DNA of 64,000 nucleotides from NCBI RefSeq assembly GCF_013170825.1, contig NZ_CP033365.1, positions 1,364,001-1,428,000 of the forward strand, in the 5' to 3' direction. A program made the position numbers and the translations under genes. Positions 1 through 7,643 of the stretch are shown here, piece after piece. The stretch is from Mesorhizobium sp. NZP2298. GTDB taxonomy: Bacteria > Pseudomonadota > Alphaproteobacteria > Rhizobiales > Rhizobiaceae. The notes beneath the pieces were generated by a model, which was not told where the DNA came from, made no database searches, and was given only the letters and a program-made list of their open reading frames with translations. The stretch's first letter is position 1; each line of letters starts with the position of its first letter.

Positions 1-147
1 GCCGTTGATCAGGTTCTTCAGTTCAACCTGGTTGTAGGCGCCGCCCTTGCCGGGCTTGACGGTGTTGGTCCTGACCGCCACCCACAGGCCGCCATCGTGC
101 TCGATGACATAGCCGGGACGGATTTCGTTGCCATTGATCTTGGCCAT
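1..147 (-). CDS. efp: Elongation factor P, N-terminal part (runs off the window)
   Basis: EF-P binds ribosomes stalled at polyproline stretches and promotes peptide bond formation. The minus strand reads 49 residues from an ATG at 147, beginning [20 protein letters not shown], and continues past base 1. The KOW-like N-terminal domain contains KPGKGGAY with the lysine at residue 34, the site modified by EpmA-type enzymes in bacteria that have them. The C-terminal two thirds lie outside the window. The Sel1-repeat gene downstream on the same strand is separated by over 100 bases, so no operon is implied. Confidence 0.93.
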   Translation of the reverse strand, partial: MAKINGNEIRPGYVIEHDGGLWVAVRTNTVKPGKGGAYNQVELKNLING

Positions 148-265
148 GATGATGGGATCCGGAATGAGATTTTCGCCGGGACAAGCGATTTAGGGGCTCC
201 CAAGACCACAAATCGCCCGGAGAGGCAAGGGAGCGGGCAGGAATGGACGGTTGCACGGGCTGCCA

Positions 266-1306
266 TCAAGGCAGGCGGTTCGCCTTCTGCAGGGCCTGCT
301 TGGTCTGGTCGTCGCCCAGCCCTTGCAGGAAATCGTCCATGTCGGGGTCGATGAGACCGGCGCGGCGGGCGACGATGTACCAGGCTCCGGCGAGCACGAG
401 GTCCGGGTCGGTGCCGATGCCTTGCATATAGAGTTTCGCCAGGCGGTTCTGGGCGGCGACATTGCCGCCCTCGGCGGCCTGCTTCGTCCAGCCGAAAGCC
501 GATTTCAGATCACGGGCACCGCCGCGACCCTCGATCATCCAGGCGGCGAGATCGATCTGCGCGGTGTCATAGTTCTGTCGTGCGGCCTGCGCCAAGAAGC
601 GCCTTGCCTGCGCATCGTCGTGCGGCTTGCCGCCGACGCCATTGGCGTAGATCTGGGACATGGCGTATTGCGCGTCGGGGAGCCCGGTCGCGGCGGCGCG
701 CTCATAATAGGAGACTGCTTTGGTCAGGCCGGCGTCGCCGGGATCCTGCTGGACCAGCATCTGCGCGAAATTGAACTGCGCCAGCTGGTTGCCGGCTTCG
801 GCCGCGGCCTGCATCAGGGCATAGGCCTCCTTCGTGTCCTTCTTGACGTAACGGCCGTCGAGCAGCATCAGAGCGTATTGGAACTGTGATTCCGGCACGC
901 CCTGTTCGGCGGCGGCGGCGTACCATTTGGCCGCCTCCGCTGCGTTGAGCGGTACGCCCAGCCCGCGCGACAGGATCTCGGCCACCAATGTCTGCGCCGC
1001 CGGGTCGCCATTTTTCGCGCGGACCAGCGCAAGGTTGTAGGCCGTCTTGTAGAGCCCGCGCTGGAAGGCGCCGTAGGCCGCGTCCGCCGGCTTGGCCCCG
1101 AAGCGGTCGGGATTGATGCTGTCGGCCGAGGGCAGCGGCGCCGGCTCCGCCGTGGTGGCGGGTTGCGGCAGCTGCTTTTCGATCGGCTTGTCGGTGTGCA
1201 CGCCGATTTCGGGCTTGGGCTGCGGCAAGGGAATCGTTTCGGCGGCGGCGGCCTGGATCATGACCGCTGCAAGCAAGGCCTGAAGGGGAAGCCTCACCGG
1301 AGCCAC
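266..1306 (-). CDS. Secreted Sel1-repeat (TPR-like) protein
   Basis: This 346-residue protein has a hydrophobic N-terminal signal (LPLQALLAAVMIQAAAA) followed by a Pro-rich linker and about six Sel1-like repeats (roughly residues 75-310), recognisable from recurring A-A..W...AA..G...AQ patterns such as AAKWYAAAAEQGVPESQFQYA. Sel1 proteins are alpha-solenoids that mediate protein contacts, often in the periplasm. The GTG at 1306 was chosen because GAGGA lies five bases upstream and the codon overlaps the stop of the ThiE-like gene, implying translational coupling; a GTG at 1297 is an alternative. The exact partner is unknown. Confidence 0.8.
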   Translation of the reverse strand: MAPVRLPLQALLAAVMIQAAAAETIPLPQPKPEIGVHTDKPIEKQLPQPATTAEPAPLPSADSINPDRFGAKPADAAYGAFQRGLYKTAYNLALVRAKNGDPAAQTLVAEILSRGLGVPLNAAEAAKWYAAAAEQGVPESQFQYALMLLDGRYVKKDTKEAYALMQAAAEAGNQLAQFNFAQMLVQQDPGDAGLTKAVSYYERAAATGLPDAQYAMSQIYANGVGGKPHDDAQARRFLAQAARQNYDTAQIDLAAWMIEGRGGARDLKSAFGWTKQAAEGGNVAAQNRLAKLYMQGIGTDPDLVLAGAWYIVARRAGLIDPDMDDFLQGLGDDQTKQALQKANRLP

Positions 1307-1307
1307 A

Positions 1308-1955
1308 TCAGTCCTCGAAGCGCGGCGCGGTTTCGTCGAGCAGCGCGTTAGCCTGGGCGACGGCCGCTTGCGGATCGACGCCGTCCGCAAAAATCGCGCT
1401 CGACAGCGCGACGAACTCGGCGCCGGTGGCGGCCACTTCCTCGATGGAAGCCAGATCGGATCCGGCCATGACGATGCAGGGGATCTGGATCATGTCGGCC
1501 CACCATCGTCCCAGCGACAGGTTGCGCGGGTGCGGCTCGGGCTTGTTGTCGTAGCCGAAGCGGCCGAAGAAGATGTAGTCGGGTCTGGTCTCGCCAAGCT
1601 CAAGCGCATCGTCACGCGTCTTGGCGCCGCCGGCGCCGACCATCATCTTCGCCTGGAAATGTTCGATCGTCTCGGCGAGTTCGGCCTTGGAAACCTCGAC
1701 ATGGATGCCGTCGGCCTGGACACGGCCCGCGATGCGGGTGTCGCCGGCGATGATCACGGCCACGCCCGCAGCCTGGGCCGTCGGCACGATCTGTTCGGCA
1801 AAAGCCTGGAAGGAGGCCTCGTCCATGCCGTTCTCGGGCAGGATCAGCGAGGCGACGTCGCCGCCGTCGAATGCGTTGGCGATGCGGGCGGCCGGCACGC
1901 CGGGCGGCGCGATCAGCACGATGCGGCAACGATTTGGGGGTGTGGCGTCGTTCAT
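1308..1955 (-). CDS. Divergent thiamine-phosphate-synthase-like (ThiE-fold) protein
   Basis: The 215-residue product looks like a TIM-barrel of the ThiE/TenI family: an alternating beta/alpha pattern with VAVIIAGDTRIAGRVQADGIHVE, DYIFFGRFG and FVALSSAIFADG at the places where ThiE has its HLGQ, G-P-I-F and C-terminal phosphate loops. Canonical ThiE joins HMP-PP and HET-P to make thiamine phosphate. Here the HLGQxD motif is replaced by HVEVSK and the usual T-x-T-K loop is not seen, so a different activity is possible. The start at 1955 gives MNDATPP; an upstream start at 2018 lacks support. It overlaps the Sel1 gene by translational coupling. Confidence 0.7.
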   Translation of the reverse strand: MNDATPPNRCRIVLIAPPGVPAARIANAFDGGDVASLILPENGMDEASFQAFAEQIVPTAQAAGVAVIIAGDTRIAGRVQADGIHVEVSKAELAETIEHFQAKMMVGAGGAKTRDDALELGETRPDYIFFGRFGYDNKPEPHPRNLSLGRWWADMIQIPCIVMAGSDLASIEEVAATGAEFVALSSAIFADGVDPQAAVAQANALLDETAPRFED

Positions 1956-2056
1956 GGTTCTTGGATCCCGGGTTTCGCCTATGCCGGGCGAAGATGGTTG
2001 GATTGCGGCATAGAACAAACTGCCGGGATTGAACAGGCGTCAGCTGTCAGACGGCA

Positions 2057-2638
2057 TCAGGCGGAACGAAGAGCATTGCGGGCTTTCGTGACGATGTCGA
2101 ATACTTTCGACGGATCCTCGATGCCAAGGAATTGCGGCACGGGGTCGAGAGCCGGCGACCAGCTGCCAAAACTTTGATAGCGCGACTGAGACCAGCCGCC
2201 CGGACTTCCGAACAACGATGCCGCCGCGCCGAAGCGCAAACTGCCACGCCTTTCGCCCTCGCCGGTGAGCTGGATGTCGGGAAGACGCTCAAGATCGATC
2301 GATGTGAAGTTGGCGAAAGGAGGGGTGCGCATGATGAGGATGCGTTTGTCCGTGACCGCATAGGCGATCCGCTGTCTCAGCCACGCGTCGACAGCAAATC
2401 GGCCAAAGACGAAGAAGAGCCCGATGCAGATGAACATTGCTCCCCATGCGTCGAAGAAAAGCGGCGCGCCTTGCCTTGCCGCGGTATAGGTCCAGAAGAT
2501 TGCAAAACCACACCAGAGCAGGCTGAACGGTATTAGAAACATGTCCTTGCTGGTGAAGAACAGGCCCTGCGCGGGAAGGCCGCTCCATAGGATGTGTTCG
2601 CGGGGCAATAGCCGCCCCTGAAAAGATCCGCTCGCCAC
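2057..2638 (-). CDS. PH-domain (bPH/YdbS-like) membrane protein
   Basis: A protein of about 193 residues with two hydrophobic segments near the N-terminus (MFLIPFSLLWCGFAIFWTY and AMFICIGLFFVFGRF) followed by a beta-rich region with YAVTDKRILIMR, the typical pattern of bacterial PH domains. The C-terminus (DPVPQFLGIEDPSKVFDIVTKA) resembles the end of the same fold. Function is unknown; such proteins are often small membrane-associated modules. A GTG at 2638 was chosen; the frame stays open to a TTG at 2698, so the start is uncertain. It stands alone between two unrelated genes. Confidence 0.65.
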   Translation of the reverse strand: MASGSFQGRLLPREHILWSGLPAQGLFFTSKDMFLIPFSLLWCGFAIFWTYTAARQGAPLFFDAWGAMFICIGLFFVFGRFAVDAWLRQRIAYAVTDKRILIMRTPPFANFTSIDLERLPDIQLTGEGERRGSLRFGAAASLFGSPGGWSQSRYQSFGSWSPALDPVPQFLGIEDPSKVFDIVTKARNALRSA

Positions 2639-2772
2639 GCCTTTACCCCGTTGCTTTGTGCCCCCATCCACATCGCACGGACGGCGATCGCCGAGCAAAT
2701 CAGCAACACGTTATCCGCCCGCAAGACCATGGGTTCGAAAGTATCGCCGCCGCGATCCAACAGTCGAGAACG

Positions 2773-3657
2773 TTATGTCGGCACTTTCGACTTCCACAGC
2801 GACCAGCCGAGATTCATGCCGGCCGCCGCCGTCAGGATCAAAGCGGCGCCGGCGACCTGGCTGAGATGCAGCCGATGGCCGAAAGCCACGACGTCGACCA
2901 GGATGGCGACGACCGGATAGATGAAGGACAGCGATCCCTGCAGATGCGTCGGCAGCTTCTGGATGGCACCATACATCAGGATGTACATCAGGCCGGTGTG
3001 GACGATGCCGAGCGTCGCCAGCATGGTCCAGCTCCACGGGTCGGCGGGAAGATGCGAAAGATCAGCGAAGGGCCCCAGCATGACGACGCCGACGCAGACC
3101 TGGATCAGCGCGATCAGATGCGGTGGCGTGCCCTTGAGCTTCTTGGTGACGATGGCCGCGATGGCCCAGAAGAAGGCCGCGGCCAGCGCCATCAGGATGC
3201 CGGCAAAATAGTTGGTGCCGACATCGCCGGCGTCAGGGGCGGCCTCGAGGATGAGCACCATGCCGGCGAAGGCTATTGTCAGCCAGGTCAGCTTGGTCAG
3301 CGTCAGCCGTTCCGCGAAGAAGAGCGCGCCGAAGCCGACCAGCATGAAGGGCTGGGTGTTGTAGACGGCGGTGGCGATCGAGATCGAGGCGCGCGAGAAG
3401 GCGCTGAACAGAAGCAGCCAGTTGATGACGATGGCCGCGCCGCCAAGCGCGGCCAGGCCGATGACGCGCAGGGGCAGCCTGTCGCGCAGCAAGCCGAGCG
3501 AAGCGCAGATGACGAGCAGTGTCGCCGCACCGAACGCGCAGCGCCAGAACACGACGTCCATGATCGGTTGGCCGGACATGATGACGAACCATCCGATCGT
3601 GCCCAGGATCGTCATTGCGGCCGACATCTCGACCGTGCCGCGTACCGTATCGTTCAT
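2773..3657 (-). CDS. EamA/DMT-family exporter
   Basis: The 294-residue protein has about ten hydrophobic helices in two repeated EamA halves, with the hallmark acidic and Gly/Pro pattern (AERLTLTKLTWLTIAFAGM in the first half, YPVVAILVDVVAFGHRL in the second). Members export small metabolites such as amino acids. The ATG at 3657 (MNDTVRG) was preferred over one 30 bases upstream because it is the common form of the family N-terminus and starts before the first helix. It is transcribed divergently from an Lrp/AsnC regulator and shares a promoter region with a perfect inverted repeat, suggesting the regulator controls it. Confidence 0.88.
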   Translation of the reverse strand: MNDTVRGTVEMSAAMTILGTIGWFVIMSGQPIMDVVFWRCAFGAATLLVICASLGLLRDRLPLRVIGLAALGGAAIVINWLLLFSAFSRASISIATAVYNTQPFMLVGFGALFFAERLTLTKLTWLTIAFAGMVLILEAAPDAGDVGTNYFAGILMALAAAFFWAIAAIVTKKLKGTPPHLIALIQVCVGVVMLGPFADLSHLPADPWSWTMLATLGIVHTGLMYILMYGAIQKLPTHLQGSLSFIYPVVAILVDVVAFGHRLHLSQVAGAALILTAAAGMNLGWSLWKSKVPT

Positions 3658-3743
3658 GATAGACCTCTGTGCCCGCTGAGGCGGCATAATCTCATGCTAA
3701 GTGAGTGCTTTCTATCCGATTGAAAAGGCAGTATGGAGAGATA

Positions 3744-3760
3744 ACCTAATTATATTAGGT
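3744..3760. promoter_or_regulatory. Perfect inverted repeat, likely Lrp-type operator
   Basis: ACCTAAT, three bases, ATTAGGT forms an AT-rich 17-bp palindrome between the divergent EamA exporter and Lrp/AsnC genes. It lies 30 bases before the regulator start and 87 bases before the exporter start, so it could serve both autoregulation and exporter control. Assignment to the neighbouring regulator is inferred from position. Confidence 0.6.
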
Positions 3761-3789
3761 CTCGGCTGCGAATTTGTGAGAAATCTAAA

Positions 3790-4248
3790 ATGCTGGACGA
3801 TCTCGACCGAAATCTCCTCGAAATCCTGGTGCGGGATGCACGGACCTCGCTGAAGGAGCTGGCTGCCCAGGTCGGGCTGTCGTCGCCGAGCGTTTCGGAG
3901 CGGCTGCGGCGGCTCGAGGAGCGCGGCGTCATCCGGGCGTTCACCGTCGAGATCGATCCCCTGGCGCTCGGCTATACGCTGCAGGCGATCGTGCGCATCA
4001 AGCCTTTGCCAGGCAAGCTGCACATCGTCCAGAAATTGATCGAGGAGATCGCCGAGTTTGGCGAATGCGACAAGGTGACGGGCGACGACTGTTTCGTCGC
4101 CCGTCTGTTCGTGCGCTCGATCGGCGACCTCGACGGCATTCTCGACCGCATCGCCGACAAGGCCGAGACCAGTACCGCCATCATCAAGGCGCAGCCGATC
4201 CGGCGGCGGCCGCCACCGCTCGGGGCGCCATCGGCCTCATCGTCTTGA
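3790..4248 (+). CDS. Lrp/AsnC-family transcriptional regulator
   Basis: The 152-residue protein begins with the canonical Lrp helix-turn-helix (LDRNLLEILVRDARTSLKEL, then AAQVGLSSPSVSERLRRLEE) followed by the beta-strand linker and an AsnC ligand-binding RAM domain (about residues 65-140; YTLQAIVRIKPLPG and CDKVTGDDCFVARLFVRS). These proteins form octamers that sense amino acids. It is divergent from an EamA exporter, a frequent arrangement in which the regulator induces export of its ligand. The length is close to the family norm; the ligand cannot be told from sequence. Confidence 0.92.
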   Translation: MLDDLDRNLLEILVRDARTSLKELAAQVGLSSPSVSERLRRLEERGVIRAFTVEIDPLALGYTLQAIVRIKPLPGKLHIVQKLIEEIAEFGECDKVTGDDCFVARLFVRSIGDLDGILDRIADKAETSTAIIKAQPIRRRPPPLGAPSASSS

Positions 4249-4336
4249 CTCAGCAAGGCAGTGGTGGAAATGCGGCGCCTGTCCACCAAAAGTCGGTCTT
4301 CCACCAGACGATTGGCCGAGAGACGAGGAAGAAAAC

Positions 4337-5065
4337 ATGGCGCAAAATATCTACGACCAGCCGGAGTTCTTCGCGGGCTACAGCCGGCTTGGCCGGTCGA
4401 TCGAAGGCCTGGACGGTGCCGCGGAATGGCCGGCGCTGCGCGCGATGCTCCCTGAAGCCGGCGGCCTGCGGATCGTCGACCTCGGCTGCGGTTTCGGCTG
4501 GTTCTGCCGCTGGGCGCATGAGCACGGAGCGAGCCACGTCCTTGGGCTGGACCTGTCGGAGAAGATGCTGGCCCGGGCAAGAGCCGCCGGCCCGGACACC
4601 GGCATCACCTATGAGCGGGCCGACCTGGACCAACTCAGCCTGCCGCCAGGCGGATTCGATCTCGCCTACAGCTCGCTTGCCCTCCACTATGCCGAGGATG
4701 TCGCGCGCCTGTTCAGAACGGTGCATCAGGCCCTGTCGCCCGGCGGGCATTTCGTCTTCTCCACCGAACATCCGATCTACATGGCCCCGACCAGGCCGGG
4801 CTGGGTGGTCGACGAGAAAGGCCGCAGGACATGGCCTGTCGACCGCTATCTGGTGGAAGGTCCGCGCGAGACAGACTGGCTGGCCAAGGGCGTGGTGAAA
4901 CACCACCGCACCATCGGCACGACGCTCAACGCGCTGATCAAGTCCGGCTTCACGATCAAGCATGTCGAGGAGTTCCGCCCCACGGATGCGCAGGTCGCGG
5001 CCAAGCCCGAACTGGCCGAAGAACTCGAGCGGCCGATGTTCCTGCTGGTCTCGGCGCGTCGATAG
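4337..5065 (+). CDS. Class I SAM-dependent methyltransferase
   Basis: The 242-residue protein carries motif I at residues 46-56 (IVDLGCGFGWF), an acidic motif II (VLGLDLSEKML) and the post-I segment FDLAYSSLALHYAEDVARLF, typical of Methyltransf_11/25 enzymes. The C-terminal third (roughly 140-240) has a helical lid with TRPGWVVDEKGRRTWPVDRY. The substrate is not predictable; related proteins are generic small-molecule methylases. The start is an ATG at 4337 preceded by GAGGAAGAAA. It follows the Lrp gene by about 90 bases on the same strand. Confidence 0.88.
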   Translation: MAQNIYDQPEFFAGYSRLGRSIEGLDGAAEWPALRAMLPEAGGLRIVDLGCGFGWFCRWAHEHGASHVLGLDLSEKMLARARAAGPDTGITYERADLDQLSLPPGGFDLAYSSLALHYAEDVARLFRTVHQALSPGGHFVFSTEHPIYMAPTRPGWVVDEKGRRTWPVDRYLVEGPRETDWLAKGVVKHHRTIGTTLNALIKSGFTIKHVEEFRPTDAQVAAKPELAEELERPMFLLVSARR

Positions 5066-5187
5066 GAAAGTCGAGAGGACAGGGGCGTCATTGGCGAGAC
5101 GCGCCATGCTTGGATTTGCTGTCGCTCCGCTCAGAATTCTGGGCTATTCAGGCGGTGACGCACTTTCCCTCCAGACCAGTCCCTCCC

Positions 5188-5958
5188 ATGTCAGGCCTGC
5201 TTCTCGATCCGTGGTTCTACGCGGCCGCCGTTCCGGCGGTCATTCTGGTCGGGCTGTCCAAGGGCGGTTTCGGCGGCGCTGTCGGTTTCGTCGGCGTGCC
5301 GCTGATGGCGCTGACCATTCCGCCGGTGCAGGCGGCCGCCATCCTGCTGCCGATCCTGTGCCTGATGGACATCGTCTCGGTGTGGACATGGTGGGGCGTT
5401 TACGACCGCAAGATGCTGGCCGACATGATGCCGGGCGCCGTCATCGGCATCGGCCTCGGCTGGCTGACGGCGGCACTTGTCACCGAGGAGGCGGTGCGGC
5501 TCATTGTCGGCGCCGTCGCCATCATCTTCGTGCTGCGCTGGCTTTATCTGCAGTTCCGCCACGGCTCCGACCATGCCGCCGAACCCAATCGTGTGGCGGC
5601 CGCGATCTGGGGTACGGTCGCCGGTTTCACCAGCTTCGTCGCCCATGTCGGCGGGCCGCCTTTCCAGGTCTATGCGCTGCCGATCCGCCTCGACCCCAAG
5701 GTGCTGTCGGGCACGGCCGCGATCTTCTTTGCCGCGACCAATGCGTTGAAGCTCATCCCCTATTTCGCGCTCGGCCAGTTCGATACCGCCAATCTGACGG
5801 CGTCCGCCGTGCTGATGCCCCTGGCGCCGCTGTCGATCATCGCCGGCGCCTGGCTGGTGCGGCGCATGCGGCCGGAGATCTTTTATCCCTTCACCTACGC
5901 GACAGTGGCCGTCGTGGCGGTCAAGCTGCTGTGGGACGGCCTCGCCGGCCTGATGTAG
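5188..5958 (+). CDS. TauE/SafE (TSUP) family permease
   Basis: The 256-residue protein has seven to eight hydrophobic helices and the two family signatures: GLSKGGFGGAVGFVGVPLMA in the first half and FVAHVGGPPFQVYALPIRLD in the second. TSUP proteins move sulfite, sulfonates or related organic anions across the inner membrane. The ATG at 5188 gives the usual short periplasmic N-terminus; the reading frame is open much further upstream but overlaps the methyltransferase and is not coding there. No sulfur metabolism genes are adjacent, so the substrate is unknown. Confidence 0.85.
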   Translation: MSGLLLDPWFYAAAVPAVILVGLSKGGFGGAVGFVGVPLMALTIPPVQAAAILLPILCLMDIVSVWTWWGVYDRKMLADMMPGAVIGIGLGWLTAALVTEEAVRLIVGAVAIIFVLRWLYLQFRHGSDHAAEPNRVAAAIWGTVAGFTSFVAHVGGPPFQVYALPIRLDPKVLSGTAAIFFAATNALKLIPYFALGQFDTANLTASAVLMPLAPLSIIAGAWLVRRMRPEIFYPFTYATVAVVAVKLLWDGLAGLM

Positions 5959-5999
5959 CAGGCGAGGCGGCTGCCCAGCCGCTCTCGCCGTCAAGGGGA

Positions 6000-6548
6000 T
6001 CAGGCGGCGCTGGGCACGAGGCGGTTGCCGCCAAAGGCCAGCGTGGCGCCCATCGCTATGACCAGCGCCATGCCGGCGAGGATGCCGATGTCATGCGTGG
6101 TCGGCTTGAGCACCATGTCGGCGACGATCACCAGCATCACCGCATAGTCGAAGCGCGCCGCGCTCATCATGCGCTGGCCAATGGCAAGCACAGCCGGCGT
6201 GACGCCCTCCTTGGCGATCATCGCGCCCATGCGCTCGCCGGTCGGCTTGAAGATGAACATGCCGATCGAGAAGGTCGTGGCGTAGCCGACCAGGCCGATG
6301 ATGATCCACAGGTCGGAGAAGCCGACCCAGAAGCCACACATGATGAGGCCGAAGATCAGGGTGAGCATCGACATCGGCGCGAAGAAACACCCGCCCAACT
6401 GCCCGCTGGCGCGCATCGCCTGAAGCTTGTCCGCGATGTTGCCGGCGCGTTCGGCAAGAACGCCGAGCAGGAACAGCACGAAGCCGCCTCCGAGCCACAA
6501 AATGGCAGAGACGATATGGAGAAATTTGACGATCGAATACCAGTCCAT
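6000..6548 (-). CDS. DUF2269-type integral membrane protein
   Basis: The 182-residue protein has four hydrophobic helices and starts with WYSIVKFLHIVSAILWLGGG, matching the conserved FLHIxxAxxWxGG opening of DUF2269 and related CopD-like membrane proteins, whose His residue may bind heme or copper. The function of the family is unsettled. It converges with the TSUP permease and is separated from the next plus-strand gene by a 333-base gap. Confidence 0.75.
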   Translation of the reverse strand: MDWYSIVKFLHIVSAILWLGGGFVLFLLGVLAERAGNIADKLQAMRASGQLGGCFFAPMSMLTLIFGLIMCGFWVGFSDLWIIIGLVGYATTFSIGMFIFKPTGERMGAMIAKEGVTPAVLAIGQRMMSAARFDYAVMLVIVADMVLKPTTHDIGILAGMALVIAMGATLAFGGNRLVPSAA

Positions 6549-6881
6549 CGGTTGCTCCTGGGGTATTTCTGGTGGTTTTGCGGCGGAGCGGATATTCGCC
6601 TGCCGTCAGAGGAGCGGGCGTTTAGCGTGGCGCCTGTTTCGGAACGATGTCGCGAAAAAACAGCTTTTGTTTCGGCGGTTTTCGGCCAGCGCCGGCTCTC
6701 AGCATCCACCGATGCGCGGTTCATTTTCTGCTATCGTGAAAAGTGCGGGAGGGGGCGGCGCGACATCGTCCAGAAACATTGCCGATGCTAGTGCGCCGAG
6801 CCGGAAGCCCGGTGGCGACAGAAATCGCCTGACGATCAACCCATTCCCGAAAACGGGAAAAGGCAATTCGAGGGGACAAGC
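6549..6881. other. Intergenic gap between divergent membrane-protein genes
   Basis: No convincing coding region. The only local structure seen is a short hairpin (TTCCCG, AAAA, CGGGAA) about 20-40 bases before the plus-strand gene at 6882, followed by GAGGGGAC that can act as its ribosome binding site. Promoters for both flanking genes must lie here but no clear -35/-10 pair was identified. Confidence 0.5.
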
Positions 6882-7262
6882 ATGCAAGGGGTAGCACGGA
6901 ATTTCTTTACGCTGGCCATCATCTATTCACTGTGCGGCATGGCGCTCGGCATTCACATGGCCATCAGCGAAGACCATGGCCAGATGCCAACCCACGCCCA
7001 CACGATGGTGGCCGGCTGGCTGATGTCGGCGGTCTTTGCCTTCTTCTATCATCTGTTTCCGGCTGTCGGGCAAAAGATGATCGCCGTCGTTCACTTCTGG
7101 CTGACGGCAATCAGCGGGATCGGGCTTATGATCGGCCTCTACATCCTGCTTGCCGGCAATCCGGCAATCGAACCTCTGCTGGGGATCGCTTCGATCGGCT
7201 TCTATGCAGGCATGCTTCTGTTTGCCTTCATCTCCCTGCCGGTGGTCTGGAAGAAGGCCTGA
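6882..7262 (+). CDS. Small His-rich membrane protein resembling part of heme-copper oxidase subunit I
   Basis: A 126-residue protein with four hydrophobic helices and histidines placed at the helix ends: H25, H38, H40, H57 and H71. The stretch MPTHAHTMVAGWLMSAVFAF resembles the HAH-containing helix of CcoN/NorB-type oxidase subunits, but the protein is only about a quarter of their length, so it is not an oxidase by itself. It might bind heme or sense redox state (inference). GAGGGG at 6869-6874 is a suitable ribosome binding site. It stands alone. Confidence 0.7.
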   Translation: MQGVARNFFTLAIIYSLCGMALGIHMAISEDHGQMPTHAHTMVAGWLMSAVFAFFYHLFPAVGQKMIAVVHFWLTAISGIGLMIGLYILLAGNPAIEPLLGIASIGFYAGMLLFAFISLPVVWKKA

Positions 7263-7339
7263 GCAGGGCGGGAACTGACCTCCGGCCTGTGCTGTTACGG
7301 CACAGGAATCGGGTGTTCGATCAAAAAACTTCGGGGCTG

Positions 7340-7354
7340 TTAAAGGTTCATTAA
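7340..7354 (+). promoter_or_regulatory. CtrA-type box (TTAA-N7-TTAA) at the small RNA promoter
   Basis: TTAA at 7340-7343 and TTAA at 7351-7354 are separated by exactly seven bases, the CtrA consensus. The box overlaps the -35 position (TTCATT, 7347-7352) of the promoter whose -10 is TACTAT at 7369-7374. Binding is inferred from the match only. Confidence 0.6.
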
Positions 7355-7380
7355 GCTTTACAGGCGTTTACTATGTGCAT

Positions 7381-7476
7381 CCAGTGATCTGGATTCTTAC
7401 CGAGTGGTTGGAGCCACTTTGTTTGACGCCTCCCTGTTAAACTCCTGAGAGCCGCCTTATCCGCGGCTCTTTTTTT
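7381..7476 (+). ncRNA. Candidate trans-acting small RNA with CCTCC motif
   Basis: A promoter with -10 TACTAT (7369-7374) and weak -35 TTCATT 16 bases upstream predicts a start near 7381. The transcript would fold into a 5' hairpin (CCAG/CTGG, 7381-7392), a second hairpin (AGTGG/CCACT, 7403-7418), a single-stranded segment carrying GCCTCCC (7428-7434), and a Rho-independent terminator (8-bp perfect stem, 7448-7470, then seven T). A free anti-Shine-Dalgarno motif before a terminator is typical of alphaproteobacterial regulatory RNAs such as suhB/MmgR, EcpR1 or CcnA, but membership cannot be decided by eye. No open reading frame is supported here. Confidence 0.65.
7448..7476 (+). terminator. Rho-independent terminator of the small RNA
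   Basis: AGAGCCGC and GCGGCTCT form a perfect 8-bp stem with a seven-base loop, followed by an unbroken T run at 7470-7476. It lies far from the preceding gene's stop (7262), so it most likely ends the small RNA rather than that gene. Confidence 0.85.
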
Positions 7477-7514
7477 GTCCGCATTCCGGCGGCACCCCGC
7501 GCGGCGGATGGCTG

Positions 7515-7529
7515 TTAACCTTCTGTTAA
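7515..7529 (+). promoter_or_regulatory. CtrA-type box upstream of rcdA
   Basis: TTAA (7515-7518), seven bases, TTAA (7526-7529) exactly matches the CtrA consensus and lies 115 bases before the rcdA start codon. It would place an adaptor for CtrA proteolysis under CtrA itself, as is described for Caulobacter. Binding here is inferred. Confidence 0.65.
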
Positions 7530-7643
7530 ACATGTGCTTGCCTTCGCCCCCTGCGAAGCGCATTTTCAAGCTTCAGTTATATAGGGTGCCGGGTGTATCG
7601 GCAGTGAGCCGAATCGGCCGGTCGCAAGTGCAGGGGCGTATCA

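Noticed and set aside
4962..6791. A 609-residue plus-strand frame across the TSUP permease and beyond
   Set aside because: It runs over the end of the methyltransferase, all of the permease and the antisense of the DUF2269 gene, with low-complexity basic composition.
7351..7569. A 72-residue minus-strand frame across the small RNA region
   Set aside because: It runs antisense through the terminator and both CtrA boxes and has no support.
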